Shown here: positions 1-6,967 of the stretch, piece after piece
How positions within the stretch are numbered: position 1 is the first letter of the stretch
Layout: each line of letters starts with the position of its first letter
Assembly: GCA_028293055.1 (NCBI GenBank)
Contig: JAQGLD010000130.1
Coordinates: forward strand, 1 to 8,573
DNA length: 8,573 bases
Direction of reading: 5' to 3'
Source: Alphaproteobacteria bacterium
GTDB taxonomy: Bacteria; Pseudomonadota; Alphaproteobacteria; Sphingomonadales; Sphingomonadaceae
Made by a program: the position numbers and the translations under genes
Notes under the pieces: model-generated
Database searches by the model: none
What the model was told of the DNA's origin: nothing
What the model saw: only the letters and a program-made list of their open reading frames with translations

Positions 1-179
1 GGGTCAGGGCGCCGAGCCCGCTGCCGCTCAAGATCTTCGTGCTGCTGATGGCGGTCGGCCTCGGCCTCTCCTCCTTGCTCGGCGCGACCATCGCGCTGAC
101 TAATCGCGCGACCCGGCGCTCGGCGATCGTGCTGCTTGCCGCCGGGACGGTCCTGCCCTGTGTCCTGCTCTGGGTGTGA
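1..179 (+). CDS. C-terminal end of a membrane protein, possibly PepSY-associated TM family (partial)
   Basis: The frame is open from the left edge and stops with TGA at 177-179, giving about 58 residues of a gene whose start lies outside the window. The visible part has two hydrophobic stretches separated by a short polar loop (TNRATRR): the first around KIFVLLMAVGLGLSSLLGA, the second IVLLAAGTVLPCVLLWV, running to the C-terminus. This is the look of a terminal helical hairpin in an inner-membrane protein. The wording resembles the C-termini of PepSY-associated transmembrane proteins that I know from sphingomonads, often linked to iron-siderophore uptake, but the diagnostic PepSY domain is not in view. 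Codons end almost always in G or C. It converges on the zinc-finger gene that ends at 239, leaving about 60 bp between them. Being the end of a membrane protein is well supported; the family is a guess. Confidence 0.55.
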   Translation, partial: VRAPSPLPLKIFVLLMAVGLGLSSLLGATIALTNRATRRSAIVLLAAGTVLPCVLLWV

Positions 180-238
180 AGCGCCGGCCCTGAAGGGCGA
201 CCTGGCGGAATTGCGAAAGCTGGGTGACGCGCCGGCGA

Positions 239-502
239 TCAGCGCAGCTGGCTGTCCTTGCTGCCGCGGCGGTTGATCCCGGCGGCGACCCTCTTGCCGT
301 CGCGCTCGGACTGGCAGGCGACGCAGGTTCTCGCGCCCGGCAAAGCGAGGCGGCGGCGTTCGGGTATCTCCTCGCCGCATTCCTCGCAATGAAGCGAGCC
401 CTCGCCGGCCGGCAGCCGCGCCCGGGCGCCGATCACCGCGTCCATCACGGTGTCGTCGATCTGATCCTGCACCGCGCCGTCGCGCGTCCATCCGCCGGCC
501 AT
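239..502 (-). CDS. ybiI: YbiI-like DksA/TraR family C4-type zinc-finger protein
   Basis: An 87-aa protein starting at ATG 502, preceded by a good ribosome-binding site (AGGAAG, five bases before the start). It has a C4 zinc-finger signature, C39-x2-C42-x17-C60-x2-C63, in the sequence context of the DksA/TraR C-terminal finger. The N-terminus (GGWTRDGAVQDQID) and the invariant-looking tail NRRGSKDSQLR match the small protein YbiI of E. coli as I remember it, which is almost the same length (88 aa). Full DksA binds the RNA polymerase secondary channel with ppGpp. This protein keeps the finger but lacks the long coiled-coil with the acidic tip, so a DksA-like action is not shown. Its function is unknown. 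It is divergent to the UVR-motif gene at 625, with 122 bp between the start codons. Confidence 0.9.
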   Translation of the reverse strand: MAGGWTRDGAVQDQIDDTVMDAVIGARARLPAGEGSLHCEECGEEIPERRRLALPGARTCVACQSERDGKRVAAGINRRGSKDSQLR

Positions 503-533
503 CGTCTCTTCCTGCCTTTGTCTTGGTGATGAA

Positions 534-558
534 AATGGGTTGCGGGGCAGCGAGTTCC
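534..558 (-). promoter_or_regulatory. Possible EcfG-type (general stress) promoter of the ybiI-like gene
   Basis: On the minus strand GGAAC (554-558) is followed after 16 bases by CATT (534-537). The alphaproteobacterial general stress sigma factor EcfG recognises GGAAC-N16/17-CGTT, so the -35 is exact and the -10 has one mismatch. The distance to the start codon at 502 is about 31 bases. A five-base exact match is weak evidence alone. The same layout before the DUF6894 gene makes it worth recording. Confidence 0.25.
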
Positions 559-574
559 AATCCCCGCGGAAACC

Positions 575-591
575 CCGGCGGCGGCCGCCGG
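575..591. repeat. 17-nt perfect palindrome between divergent genes
   Basis: CCGGCGGC (575-582) and GCCGCCGG (584-591) are exact reverse complements around a single G at 583. The palindrome lies 33 bases before the start of the UVR-motif gene and in the shared upstream region of the ybiI-like gene. It could be an operator or simply a GC-rich chance palindrome. No T-run follows on either strand, so it does not look like a terminator. Confidence 0.45.
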
Positions 592-624
592 TTATGGGCC
601 TGACCGCGGATAAAGGGATCGGGC

Positions 625-915
625 ATGGGCGACGATATCGAGGACATACGCCTGCGCATGGAGGCGGCCGCCGAGGCGATGGACTTTGAGGAAGCCGGGC
701 GGCTGCGCGACCGGCTCAACCTGATGCGCGGCGGCGCCAGCGCCTCGGAGGCGGAGCGCGCCGATACTTCGGGTATCGCCCGCCAGCAGCCGGGGCGGAT
801 GGGGCTCGGCACCAGCCAGCAGCGAATGACCCCGCCGCCCGGCTGGACTCCGCCGCGCAAGCCCGATCCGATGACTCGCGGCAAGGGGCGCAAGGGTCGG
901 CGAAACGGCGACTGA
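625..915 (+). CDS. Small UvrB/UvrC-motif (UVR domain) protein
   Basis: A 96-aa protein starting at ATG 625, with AAGGG about seven bases upstream. Residues 3-36 (DIEDIRLRMEAAAEAMDFEEAG, then RLRDRLNLM) fit the UVR motif: a short helical hairpin with the conserved AMDFEEAxRLRDR core through which UvrB and UvrC bind each other. The rest (about residues 37-96) is low in hydrophobics and rich in Gly, Pro, Arg and Lys, ending in a basic tail (GKGRKGRR), and is probably disordered. No nuclease or helicase part is present, so it is not UvrB or UvrC. Stand-alone UVR proteins also occur as partners of Clp and McsA-type systems, so a repair role is not certain. It converges with the cardiolipin synthase gene, with only 18 bp between the two stop codons. 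Confidence 0.85.
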   Translation: MGDDIEDIRLRMEAAAEAMDFEEAGRLRDRLNLMRGGASASEAERADTSGIARQQPGRMGLGTSQQRMTPPPGWTPPRKPDPMTRGKGRKGRRNGD

Positions 916-933
916 GCCTTCGCGAGCAAGGTT

Positions 934-2355
934 TCAAAGCAAGGGGCTGACAAGGCGGGCAAGGCTCTCGACGATGCGAAGACGCCGCGGCCGCGCCCGC
1001 CAGGCCTTGAGGTCGAGCAGATCGCTGGCGTCGATATAGCCATGCTGGATCGCCTCGAGCCGGGCCACCGATTCCGTATCGAGCAGGAGCAGGCTGACCT
1101 CCTCGTTGAGCTGGAAGGAGCGAAGGTCGACATTGCTCGATCCGACGATCCCGAGCGCTCCGTCGATGCTGACATTCTTGGCGTGAAGGAGCAGGTCGCG
1201 ATATTGGTGGATTCGGATTCCAGCCTCGAGCAGCGCCTGGAAATAGGAACGCTGGGCCAGGCTGACCAGCCGCTGGTCGACCACTTTCGAAACGATCAGG
1301 TCGATCTCGACGCCGCGCGCGACCGCGGTGCGCATCGCACCGATCAGGCCCTCGTCCGGGATGAGGTAGGGGGTGGTGATCACCACGCGGCGCCGCGCCT
1401 GGTGGATCTGCCAGACGAGCAGGGTCTCGAACCCTTCGAGCGGATAATCGGCTCCGCTCGGCAACAGCTGGGCGACCGTGGTCCCGTCCCCGGCGAAAGA
1501 CGTCTCGACCCGGTCGAGCATCGTCTCGCTCTCGACATACCAGTCGCCGAGGAAGATCGCTTCCATCTCCGCGACCGCAGGACCGGTCATCCGCACGACC
1601 AGCTCGTGATTGACGATGCCCGGCTTGAAATTCTTGTCGACGATATTCTGCGATCCGGCATAGCCGATCGCGCCGTCGATCAGGAACAGCTTGCGGTGGT
1701 TTCGCATGTCGCCGCGCGTGCGTCCGCGCAGCAGGCGCAGCGGCAGCGCCTGGCGCGCGGTGACCCCGGCATCCCGAAGCCGCTTCAGCACTCGTTTCGC
1801 CCATTGCCGAGAGCCGAGCGCGTCGATCATGACATGGCAGGCGACCCCGCGCGCGGATGCGCGGCCGAGCGCTTCGATCAGCTTGAGCCCGGGCGCGTCG
1901 TCGGCGAAGATATAGACCAGGATCCGGACATGGCGCCGGGCGGTGTCGATGTCGGCCACCAGCCTGTCGATCGTCCCGTCATAATCGTCGAGGAATTCGA
2001 CATGGTTGCCGCCGGTCGCCGGGAGGCTGCCGAGGCGGCGGCCGAGCGTCGCGACCGGGCTTTGCTCGAGGCCTGCTTCTGCGTCGCCGCGCGGCGCGTC
2101 CAGCTCGGACGAGACCTCGGCGAAGAAGGGCGCGAGGCTGCGCATCCTCGCGGTGCGCCATGCCGGAAAGCGCGGCCGCCCGATCGCTGCGTAGAGGATC
2201 ACCCCCGGCACCGGCAGAAAGAAGATCGTCAACAGCCACGCCTGCGCCGCCTGGGGAGTCCTGCGGAACGGCACGACGAACAGCATGGCGAGCCGGATCA
2301 GCCATTCGAGGATGAAATATTCCGTCGCGAGACCCGGCAGATAATGGGCAATCAT
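934..2355 (-). CDS. cls: Cardiolipin synthase (phospholipase D family)
   Basis: A 473-aa inner-membrane enzyme expected to join two phosphatidylglycerol molecules into cardiolipin and glycerol. Two hydrophobic segments near the N-terminus (about residues 12-30 and 39-59), with the PVPGVILYAAIGR stretch, form the usual Cls membrane anchor. Two phospholipase D catalytic motifs follow: H220-x-K222-x4-D227 (HRKLFLID) with GSQN at 234-237, and H391-x-K393-x4-D398 (HAKNVSID) with GSSN at 405-408. Both are intact, so the protein should be active. The length is normal for bacterial Cls (about 480 aa). The start at 2355 has no strong ribosome-binding site, but it is the only start that keeps the first membrane helix. 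The gene stands alone: the neighbours on both sides have no visible link to lipid synthesis. A large plus-strand open frame across this gene is its shadow. Confidence 0.95.
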   Translation of the reverse strand: MIAHYLPGLATEYFILEWLIRLAMLFVVPFRRTPQAAQAWLLTIFFLPVPGVILYAAIGRPRFPAWRTARMRSLAPFFAEVSSELDAPRGDAEAGLEQSPVATLGRRLGSLPATGGNHVEFLDDYDGTIDRLVADIDTARRHVRILVYIFADDAPGLKLIEALGRASARGVACHVMIDALGSRQWAKRVLKRLRDAGVTARQALPLRLLRGRTRGDMRNHRKLFLIDGAIGYAGSQNIVDKNFKPGIVNHELVVRMTGPAVAEMEAIFLGDWYVESETMLDRVETSFAGDGTTVAQLLPSGADYPLEGFETLLVWQIHQARRRVVITTPYLIPDEGLIGAMRTAVARGVEIDLIVSKVVDQRLVSLAQRSYFQALLEAGIRIHQYRDLLLHAKNVSIDGALGIVGSSNVDLRSFQLNEEVSLLLLDTESVARLEAIQHGYIDASDLLDLKAWRARPRRLRIVESLARLVSPLL

Positions 2356-2393
2356 CGGCCCAGCCTAGGGCCTGTCCTCCCGCTTTGGTATCG

Positions 2394-2443
2394 CCGCCTT
2401 CGGCGGTCGTCCGGAGAGCAGCCCTTCCCTGGACTCAGGGAGG
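2394..2443. repeat. Two short hairpins in the gap upstream of cls
   Basis: The 123-bp gap between cls and the next gene contains CCGCC-TTC-GGCGG (2394-2406) and a 7-bp stem made by CTTCCCT (2424-2430) and AGGGAGG (2437-2443, one G-T pair) around a six-base loop. Both lie downstream of the ThuA-like gene, so they could end its transcript. Neither has a T-run after it on the minus strand, so intrinsic termination is doubtful. Confidence 0.3.
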
Positions 2444-2478
2444 AGAGATTCTGTGCCGGTCGCCTGCCATCACCCGGT

Positions 2479-3360
2479 TCAGCCACTTCGCCCGGCCAGC
2501 CAGAGCGCGAGGTTGCGCACATAAAGCTCGGTCGAGCGCCGCGCCTCCGGGGTGCGCCGCAGGCCGTCGCCCGGCGGTTCGCTGACGAAGCTCGGAGCGC
2601 CTGCGGCCGGGTCCCAATTGTAATCGGCGAAATGGTGGAAAGTGGACTGGGCGATGGCCGGGCCGCCGGCGGCCGAGGGCTCGAAGGCGACCGCGATGTT
2701 GAACCGGCGCCCGGTGGTCGCGCTCGTGCCGGTGGCGATCACCCGCGCGCTCGGATCGTCCGGCGGGGCGCCCACCGCGCCTTCGTGGGGGTGGGCGGGA
2801 AGGAAATGGAGCAGCCCGTCCGGCGCCTGCGGATCCGCCAGCACCGGATGGGGGTCACCGACCGATTCGATCCGCTGGAAATCGCCATTCGCGCCGGAAT
2901 GATAATTGGGCCAGGAAATGGCGGGGGTATCGCTGTCGTCGATGCGGTTGCGATCCGGGTCGGGATCCGGATTCTGCGAATGGAAATAATGGGCATCGCC
3001 GACCCCGCCGAGGGTGCAGACCGAAGAGCCGAGATCCATATGGTCGCGAGTCACCATCAGCCCGCCCCCTCGCTTGCGGAAACGCGAGATGGCCGCGCAA
3101 TCCTCCGCATCGAGCCCTTCGCCAGTATCCACCGCGAACAGCCAGAGCTCGTCATAGTCGGACTCGTCGAGGGTCGAGAGCGAAGGGTCCGGGCCGGTCG
3201 CGGTCACGCGGTCGCGCGCGGTGACCTCGGTCAGGGGTGCGCCGTCCGCATCTCGCAGCCCGGCGAGCGTGTCGCGGAGCATCGAGAATCGCCCGACATG
3301 CCAGTCGTCCTCGGTTGGCGGGATCGTGGTCTGGAGCAGGATTCGGATCGGTTCGGTCAT
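2479..3360 (-). CDS. Uncharacterised protein with ThuA / glutamine-amidotransferase-like fold (tentative)
   Basis: A 293-aa soluble protein with no signal peptide or membrane helix. I do not recognise a named family with certainty. The order of parts suggests the ThuA-like/class I glutamine-amidotransferase-like fold: a first beta strand (IRILLQTTIP, 5-14), a strand ending in a putative sensing loop (YDELWLFAVDTGEGLDAED, 69-87), then RFRKRGGGLMVTRDHMDLG (93-111), where a GATase would have its nucleophile elbow. C115 follows, and His/Asp-rich segments include GDAHYFHSQ (121-129) and STFHHFADYNWDP (239-251), which might bind metal. A classical Cys-His-Glu triad is not evident. Start 3360 is preceded by a weak AAAGG. 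Codon use is like that of the neighbours. It lies between cls and a 66-aa gene with gaps over 100 bp, so it is probably transcribed alone. It is certainly coding; the function is unknown. Confidence 0.8.
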   Translation of the reverse strand: MTEPIRILLQTTIPPTEDDWHVGRFSMLRDTLAGLRDADGAPLTEVTARDRVTATGPDPSLSTLDESDYDELWLFAVDTGEGLDAEDCAAISRFRKRGGGLMVTRDHMDLGSSVCTLGGVGDAHYFHSQNPDPDPDRNRIDDSDTPAISWPNYHSGANGDFQRIESVGDPHPVLADPQAPDGLLHFLPAHPHEGAVGAPPDDPSARVIATGTSATTGRRFNIAVAFEPSAAGGPAIAQSTFHHFADYNWDPAAGAPSFVSEPPGDGLRRTPEARRSTELYVRNLALWLAGRSG

Positions 3361-3386
3361 GACCAGCCTTTCAACGCCAATCGAAT

Positions 3387-3410
3387 CGCCCGAAAAGTCT
3401 GCCTCGGGCG
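3387..3410 (-). terminator. Weak candidate terminator hairpin after the 66-aa gene
   Basis: CGCCCGA (3387-3393) and TCGGGCG (3404-3410) form a 7-bp stem around a ten-base loop, 77 bp beyond the stop of the 66-aa gene and 27 bp before the start of the ThuA-like gene. The minus-strand sequence after it (ATTCGATTGG) is only mildly T-rich. It may equally be part of the upstream regulatory region of the next gene. Confidence 0.25.
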
Positions 3411-3486
3411 CGCTCGCAGCGCAATCCGGTCTGCCGCGGCGCGTTCAATCGACCTCGATAATCGGCTCCTGCCCGGTGCGGCCCGC

Positions 3487-3687
3487 TCAGCGCAAGCCGG
3501 TCATGAGAGGAAGGCTGCCCTGGGCTGGATCGCCTGCCTCCTCGACCAGGGCGATCACCGCCTTGGTCGAATAGCCGACGGCCAGGCCATGATGGGCGCG
3601 GGCGGCGGCCGGATTGCCGGCCTGGATGGCCAGCACGGCTTCCTGAGTCGCGCGTTCCATCAGATGCTCGGTTTCTGGATCGATCAT
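3487..3687 (-). CDS. Conserved hypothetical 66-aa protein
   Basis: The true start is ATG 3687: an ideal Shine-Dalgarno (GGAGGA, 3695-3700) lies seven bases upstream. The open frame runs on to 4914 only because it shadows the uvrA gene in another frame. The product has an acidic N-terminus (MIDPETEHLMERATQEAVLAI), then PAAARAHHGLAVGYSTKAVIAL, and is predicted to be mostly helical, with no cysteines and no membrane segment. Small proteins with this kind of wording (ERAxxEAxxAI, then PAAAxAHxxLxxxYSxKA) are familiar to me from sphingomonad genomes as hypotheticals. No function is known, and the pattern does not point to an enzyme. It lies downstream of uvrA on the same strand, but 215 bp of hairpin-rich sequence separates them, so co-transcription is not obvious. 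Confidence 0.75.
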   Translation of the reverse strand: MIDPETEHLMERATQEAVLAIQAGNPAAARAHHGLAVGYSTKAVIALVEEAGDPAQGSLPLMTGLR

Positions 3688-3694
3688 GGTGTCG

Positions 3695-3700
3695 TCCTCC
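3695..3700 (-). promoter_or_regulatory. Ribosome-binding site fixing the start of the 66-aa gene
   Basis: GGAGGA on the minus strand, seven bases before ATG 3687. It decides this start against the many in-frame starts further upstream, which lie inside uvrA. Confidence 0.8.
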
Positions 3701-3794
3701 AGCCCAAGCCTTCGCACCGGCCGGGTTTCGGTCGCAAGAATATTTGCCTGTTTCGGGGTCGATGGTGCCGACGACGGGACAGGACTCACCGGCA

Positions 3795-3810
3795 GGCCTC
3801 GGCCGAGGCC
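3795..3810. repeat. 16-bp perfect palindrome GGCCTCGGCCGAGGCC
   Basis: The sequence equals its own reverse complement over all 16 bases. It lies in the 215-bp gap downstream of uvrA and 108 bp before the start of the 66-aa gene. With no spacer it cannot form an RNA hairpin without opening its centre, so a protein-binding site or chance are the alternatives. Confidence 0.4.
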
Positions 3811-3834
3811 GGGCAAGCGCATGCGAATCAAGCG

Positions 3835-3856
3835 AAAGCCGGCCGAAATCGCCGGC
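3835..3856 (-). terminator. Candidate terminator of uvrA
   Basis: GCCGGC (3851-3856) and GCCGGC (3838-3843) pair around a seven-base loop (GATTTCG on the minus strand), followed by TTTCGCTT. It lies about 46 bp beyond the uvrA stop codon, in the right orientation. The stem is short and the T-run is interrupted, so this is a weak intrinsic terminator at best. Confidence 0.35.
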
Positions 3857-3902
3857 CTGCGGTGCCCGAGAAGCCGGCCGTCGAGCCTCCCGGACCTTTC
3901 AT

Positions 3903-6455
3903 TCAGGCCGCGGGGGCGGCTTCCGCGCCCAGCGCGCTGCGTAGATAGGGGGCGGTGCGGCTGGCCCGGGACTTCGCCACCTCGCCCGGCGGGCCGCTGG
4001 CGACGATTCGCCCACCCTCGTCGCCGGCGCCTGGGCCGATGTCGATCACCCAGTCGCTCGCCGCCGCGACCTTCATGTCGTGGTCGACGAGGACGACGCT
4101 GTTGCCGGCGTCGACCAGGGCCTGGAGCTGGCCGAGCAATCGCTCGACATCGGTCGGGTGGAGGCCGGTGGTGGGCTCGTCGAGCACATAGAGGGCGCCG
4201 CCGCGCTGGGCGCGCTGCAATTCGGTGGCGAGCTTGACGCGCTGCGCTTCGCCGCCCGAAAACTCGGTCGCCGGCTGGCCGAGGCGGAGGTAATTGAGCC
4301 CGACCTCGCGCAGCACCTTGAGCGACCGGCAGACATTGGCGGCGTCGGCGAAGAAGTCCCACGCCCCCTCGACGGTCAGCGCGAGCACGTCGGCGATGCT
4401 CTTGCCGCGGTAGAGGATCTCGAGCGTCCCGGGATTGTAGCGGGTGCCGTGGCAAATCGGGCAGGGCGCGTAGACGCTCGGCAGGAAAAGCAGTTCGACC
4501 ATGACGAAGCCCTCGCCCTCGCAGCGCGGGCAGCGGCCCTTGGCGACATTGAACGAGAAGCGGCCCGCATCGTAGCGCCGCCTGCGCGCCTCGGGGGTCG
4601 CAGCAAACAAGGCGCGGACATGGTCGAACAGGCCGGTATAGGTGGCGAGGTTGGAGCGCGGGGTCCGGCCGATCGGCTTCTGGTCGACCTCGATCAGCCG
4701 CCTGATCCCTTCGAGGTCGCCCAGGATCCGGCCCTCGGTGGCGCCGGCGGGGCGGTCCTCGAGAGCGGCTTCGGAATCGTCTTCTTCCGCGGCCGCGACT
4801 GGAGCGCCGAGCGCATCGGCGACCAGCTCGACCAGCGCCTGGCTGATCAGGCTCGATTTTCCGGAGCCGGAGATTCCGGTGACGATCGTCATCACTCCGA
4901 GCGGGATCGCGCAATCGACCCGCTCGAGATTGTTGCGCGAGATGCCTTCCAGCCGAAGCCAGCCGGTCGGCTCGCGTGCCCGGCTCGGGGTGGGATCGCC
5001 CTCGGCGAAGAGGTGGCGCCGGGTCTCGGACGCGGCGACCTTGCGCAGGCCTTCGACCGGCCCGCTGTAGAGGATCTCGCCGCCATGCTCGCCGGCGGCG
5101 GGGCCGACGTCGACGATCCAGTCGGCGCGGCGGACCACGTCCATTTCATGCTCGACGACGAACAGCGAATTGCCGACCGCCTTCAATCCGTCGAGCGCTC
5201 GAAGCAAGGCCTCGGTATCGGCGGGGTGGAGGCCTGCCGAAGGCTCGTCCATCACATAGACGACTCCGAACAGGTTGGAGACGACCTGGGTCGCCAGCCT
5301 GAGCCGCTGGAGCTCGCCCGGCGACAGGGTCGGGGTGCTTCGCTCGAGCGTCAGATAGCCGAGGCCGAGGTCGAGCAGCACCGAGAGCCGGCGGCAGAGA
5401 TCGGCCGCGATCCGCTCGATTACGAGGGCCTTTTCGGGATGGGTCTTGCGAAGCGCCTTTAGCTTGCCGGTCCGCCCCTCGGCATAAGGCGCGAAGATCC
5501 TGGAGAAGCGAGCCATGGGCAGGCGGCTCATCTCGGCGAGGTCGAGCCCCTCGAAGCGGACCGAAAGCGATTCCCTGCGCAGCCTTTTGCCGTCGCAGAC
5601 CGGACAGGCCCGGGCGATCATGAAGCGCGCGGCACGCGCCTTCATCATCGCGCTTTGGGTGGTCGCATAGCTGTGGGTGACATGGCGCTTCGCGCTCGAG
5701 AAGGTGCCCAAATAGGCCGGCTCGATCTTGCGGCGGATCGCGCGCTGGATCTCGTCATGGCTCCAGCCGGGATAGACCGGCACCTGGGGCTGCTCCTCGG
5801 TGAACAATATCCAGTTGCGGACCTTCCTGGGCAGGGTTCGCCACGGCGTGTCGACGTCGATTCCGAGACTGATCAAGATGTCGCGCAGATTCTGGCCGCC
5901 CCACGCCATCGGCCAGGCGGCGACGGCGCGCTCGCGGATCGTCTTCGAAGGATCGGGCACCATCGAGGCCTCGGTGACCTCGTGGATCCGGCCGAGCCCG
6001 TGGCAGCGGGGGCAGGCGCCCTCCGGCGTGTTCGGCGAGAAGGATTCGGCCTCGAGATGGGCCTGGCCAGGCGGATAGTCTCCGGCGCGCGAATAGAGCA
6101 TTCGGAGCAGGTTGGAGAGGGTGGTGACGCTTCCGACCGACGAGCGCGTGGTCGGCGATCCGCGCTGCTGCTGGAGCGCCACCGCCGGCGGCAGGCCTTC
6201 GATCTCGTCGACCTCGGGCACCTCCATCTGGTGGAACAGGCGGCGGGCATAAGGCGAGACCGATTCGAGGTAGCGGCGCTGGGCCTCGGCGTAGAGGGTC
6301 GAGAAAGCGAGCGACGACTTGCCCGATCCCGAAACCCCGGTGAACACGACCAGCGCATCGCGCGGTATGTCGACATCGACATTCTTGAGATTGTGCTCGC
6401 GAGCGCCGCGGACTCGGACGAAGCCTCTCTGGGAGGCCGTTGGATCTCGGGGCAT
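3903..6455 (-). CDS. uvrA: UvrA-family ABC ATPase lacking the UvrB-binding domain (class II / UvrA2-like)
   Basis: An 850-aa tandem ABC ATPase of the UvrA family, which recognises damaged DNA. The start is ATG 6455, five bases after AGGAGG; the longer open frame upstream only runs through an intergenic repeat. First half: Walker [10 protein letters not shown] (40-48), CPRC at 148-151, CPVCDGKRL (284-292), signature LSPGELQRL (377-385), Walker [14 protein letters not shown] (398-410). Second half: Walker [10 protein letters not shown] (527-535), zinc cysteines C642/C645 and C665/C668, signature FSGGEAQRV (732-740), Walker [14 protein letters not shown] (755-767). Between [10 protein letters not shown] (116-125) and [18 protein letters not shown] the roughly 115-residue UvrB-binding domain of canonical UvrA is missing, which explains the short length (canonical about 940-980). 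Such UvrA2-like proteins are linked to damage or drug tolerance (Deinococcus UvrA2, Streptomyces DrrC) but cannot replace UvrA in standard UvrB loading. The first signature has Pro where the canonical motif has Gly. Confidence 0.95.
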   Translation of the reverse strand: MPRDPTASQRGFVRVRGAREHNLKNVDVDIPRDALVVFTGVSGSGKSSLAFSTLYAEAQRRYLESVSPYARRLFHQMEVPEVDEIEGLPPAVALQQQRGSPTTRSSVGSVTTLSNLLRMLYSRAGDYPPGQAHLEAESFSPNTPEGACPRCHGLGRIHEVTEASMVPDPSKTIRERAVAAWPMAWGGQNLRDILISLGIDVDTPWRTLPRKVRNWILFTEEQPQVPVYPGWSHDEIQRAIRRKIEPAYLGTFSSAKRHVTHSYATTQSAMMKARAARFMIARACPVCDGKRLRRESLSVRFEGLDLAEMSRLPMARFSRIFAPYAEGRTGKLKALRKTHPEKALVIERIAADLCRRLSVLLDLGLGYLTLERSTPTLSPGELQRLRLATQVVSNLFGVVYVMDEPSAGLHPADTEALLRALDGLKAVGNSLFVVEHEMDVVRRADWIVDVGPAAGEHGGEILYSGPVEGLRKVAASETRRHLFAEGDPTPSRAREPTGWLRLEGISRNNLERVDCAIPLGVMTIVTGISGSGKSSLISQALVELVADALGAPVAAAEEDDSEAALEDRPAGATEGRILGDLEGIRRLIEVDQKPIGRTPRSNLATYTGLFDHVRALFAATPEARRRRYDAGRFSFNVAKGRCPRCEGEGFVMVELLFLPSVYAPCPICHGTRYNPGTLEILYRGKSIADVLALTVEGAWDFFADAANVCRSLKVLREVGLNYLRLGQPATEFSGGEAQRVKLATELQRAQRGGALYVLDEPTTGLHPTDVERLLGQLQALVDAGNSVVLVDHDMKVAAASDWVIDIGPGAGDEGGRIVASGPPGEVAKSRASRTAPYLRSALGAEAAPAA

Positions 6456-6460
6456 TCGAA

Positions 6461-6466
6461 CCTCCT
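6461..6466 (-). promoter_or_regulatory. Ribosome-binding site fixing the uvrA start
   Basis: AGGAGG on the minus strand, five bases before ATG 6455. It selects this start over the one at 6689, whose extra 78 codons would translate the repeat element at 6526-6615. Confidence 0.8.
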
Positions 6467-6525
6467 GCCCGCGATACGCGCGGGCGTCGGGTTCGGTTGC
6501 GTAGCGAGGGTGGGCCTTATCTGGA

Positions 6526-6615
6526 TTCGTCATTCCCGCGCACGCGGGAATCCACGGGCCTTTGGGACTGGCGAATAACGCTGAACTGGGTCGACGCGTG
6601 CGCTGGGATGACGAA
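6526..6615. repeat. REP/MITE-like element with terminal inverted repeats
   Basis: The left end TTCGTCATTCCCGCG (6526-6540) and the right end CGCTGGGATGACGAA (6601-6615) are inverted repeats matching at 13 of 15 bases. Just inside the left end, ATTCCCGCG and CGCGGGAAT form a perfect 9-bp hairpin with a CA loop (6532-6551). Translated, the element gives the phrases FPRTRE and WIPACAGMT, which I know as a frequent artefact of a dispersed intergenic repeat in many proteobacteria (the ATTCCCGCG-type repeat, also seen in Neisseria). It encodes no transposase, so it would be non-autonomous. It sits about 70 bp upstream of the uvrA start, where it could affect expression. Confidence 0.65.
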
Positions 6616-6700
6616 CATGGCGATGGTGTGAAGAGGGCTCGAGCTTCAGCGCGCGTCGCGCGGATGCGTGACTCGAACCCAATCCACATCGCCCCGAGCG

Positions 6701-6811
6701 GTAATAGCCGTTCCTTTTGTAGAGCTTGGGCCCTTCGAGGGTCGGCAGCGCGGCCTTGTCGTCGGCGATGGTCACGCCCTCGTGGAGCACCCGGCGGGCG
6801 TCCGGGCTCAT
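6701..6811 (-). pseudogene. Relic of a glycoside hydrolase family 43 gene
   Basis: On the minus strand the frame reads MSPDARRVLHEGVTI, then PTLEGPKLYKRNGYY. The phrase EGPKLYKRNGYYY, followed by an APAGGV-type motif, is characteristic of family 43 glycosidases (beta-xylosidases/arabinofuranosidases). Here the match stops at the second Tyr (6701-6703) and the expected continuation is absent: the frame goes on into unrelated residues and then into the repeat at 6526-6615. Upstream, the frame remains open only to a TAA at 6872-6874. Codons in the relic still end mostly in G or C. Only about 40-50 residues of an enzyme normally over 300 aa remain, so it cannot be active. The family call rests on one motif. 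Confidence 0.5.
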
Positions 6812-6967
6812 CCGGTGGTCTGAGGCAATTTCGCCGACGACCGCGGCAATGTCACCGCGCGGCCCGCCTCGTTACCCACACGAACGGCGCGCCGCGCGCT
6901 TTGGTCGGGATCGAGCCGACCCCACAGTCGCTGACGCTTCGCCGCGGGGACGGAAGCGCTCGCCGAT

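Larger units (their letters stand above)
6456..6967. other. 512-bp stretch without an intact gene, upstream of uvrA
   Basis: This stretch carries the uvrA leader (6456-6525), a 90-bp inverted-repeat element (6526-6615) and a relic of a family 43 glycoside hydrolase (around 6701-6811). A small hairpin, GGTCGG (6903-6908) with CCGACC (6916-6921), is also present. Open frames here are short or contradict one another, and third-position G/C bias is lost outside the relic. It reads as decayed DNA. Confidence 0.6.

Noticed and set aside
1042..3948. 968-residue open frame on the plus strand
   Set aside because: It is antisense to cls, the ThuA-like gene and the 66-aa gene, has no domain and is rich in Arg, Asp and Glu, as expected from the reverse frame of high-GC genes. 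The minus-strand products have clear catalytic motifs.
3688..4914. N-terminal extension of the 66-aa gene to a 475-residue protein
   Set aside because: The extension overlaps uvrA in another frame, is Arg/Pro-rich and has no domain. A strong ribosome-binding site at 3695-3700 fixes the short start.
4080..5462. 460-residue open frame on the plus strand
   Set aside because: It lies entirely antisense to uvrA, whose Walker and signature motifs are intact; it is a shadow.
6456..6689. Longer UvrA start at 6689
   Set aside because: The extra 78 residues translate the intergenic repeat at 6526-6615 and do not resemble UvrA. AGGAGG before ATG 6455 is decisive.
6651..6690. Possible tRNA T-arm (GGTTCGAGTC on the minus strand)
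   Set aside because: The flanking bases do not form the T-stem, and no acceptor stem or anticodon arm is found.
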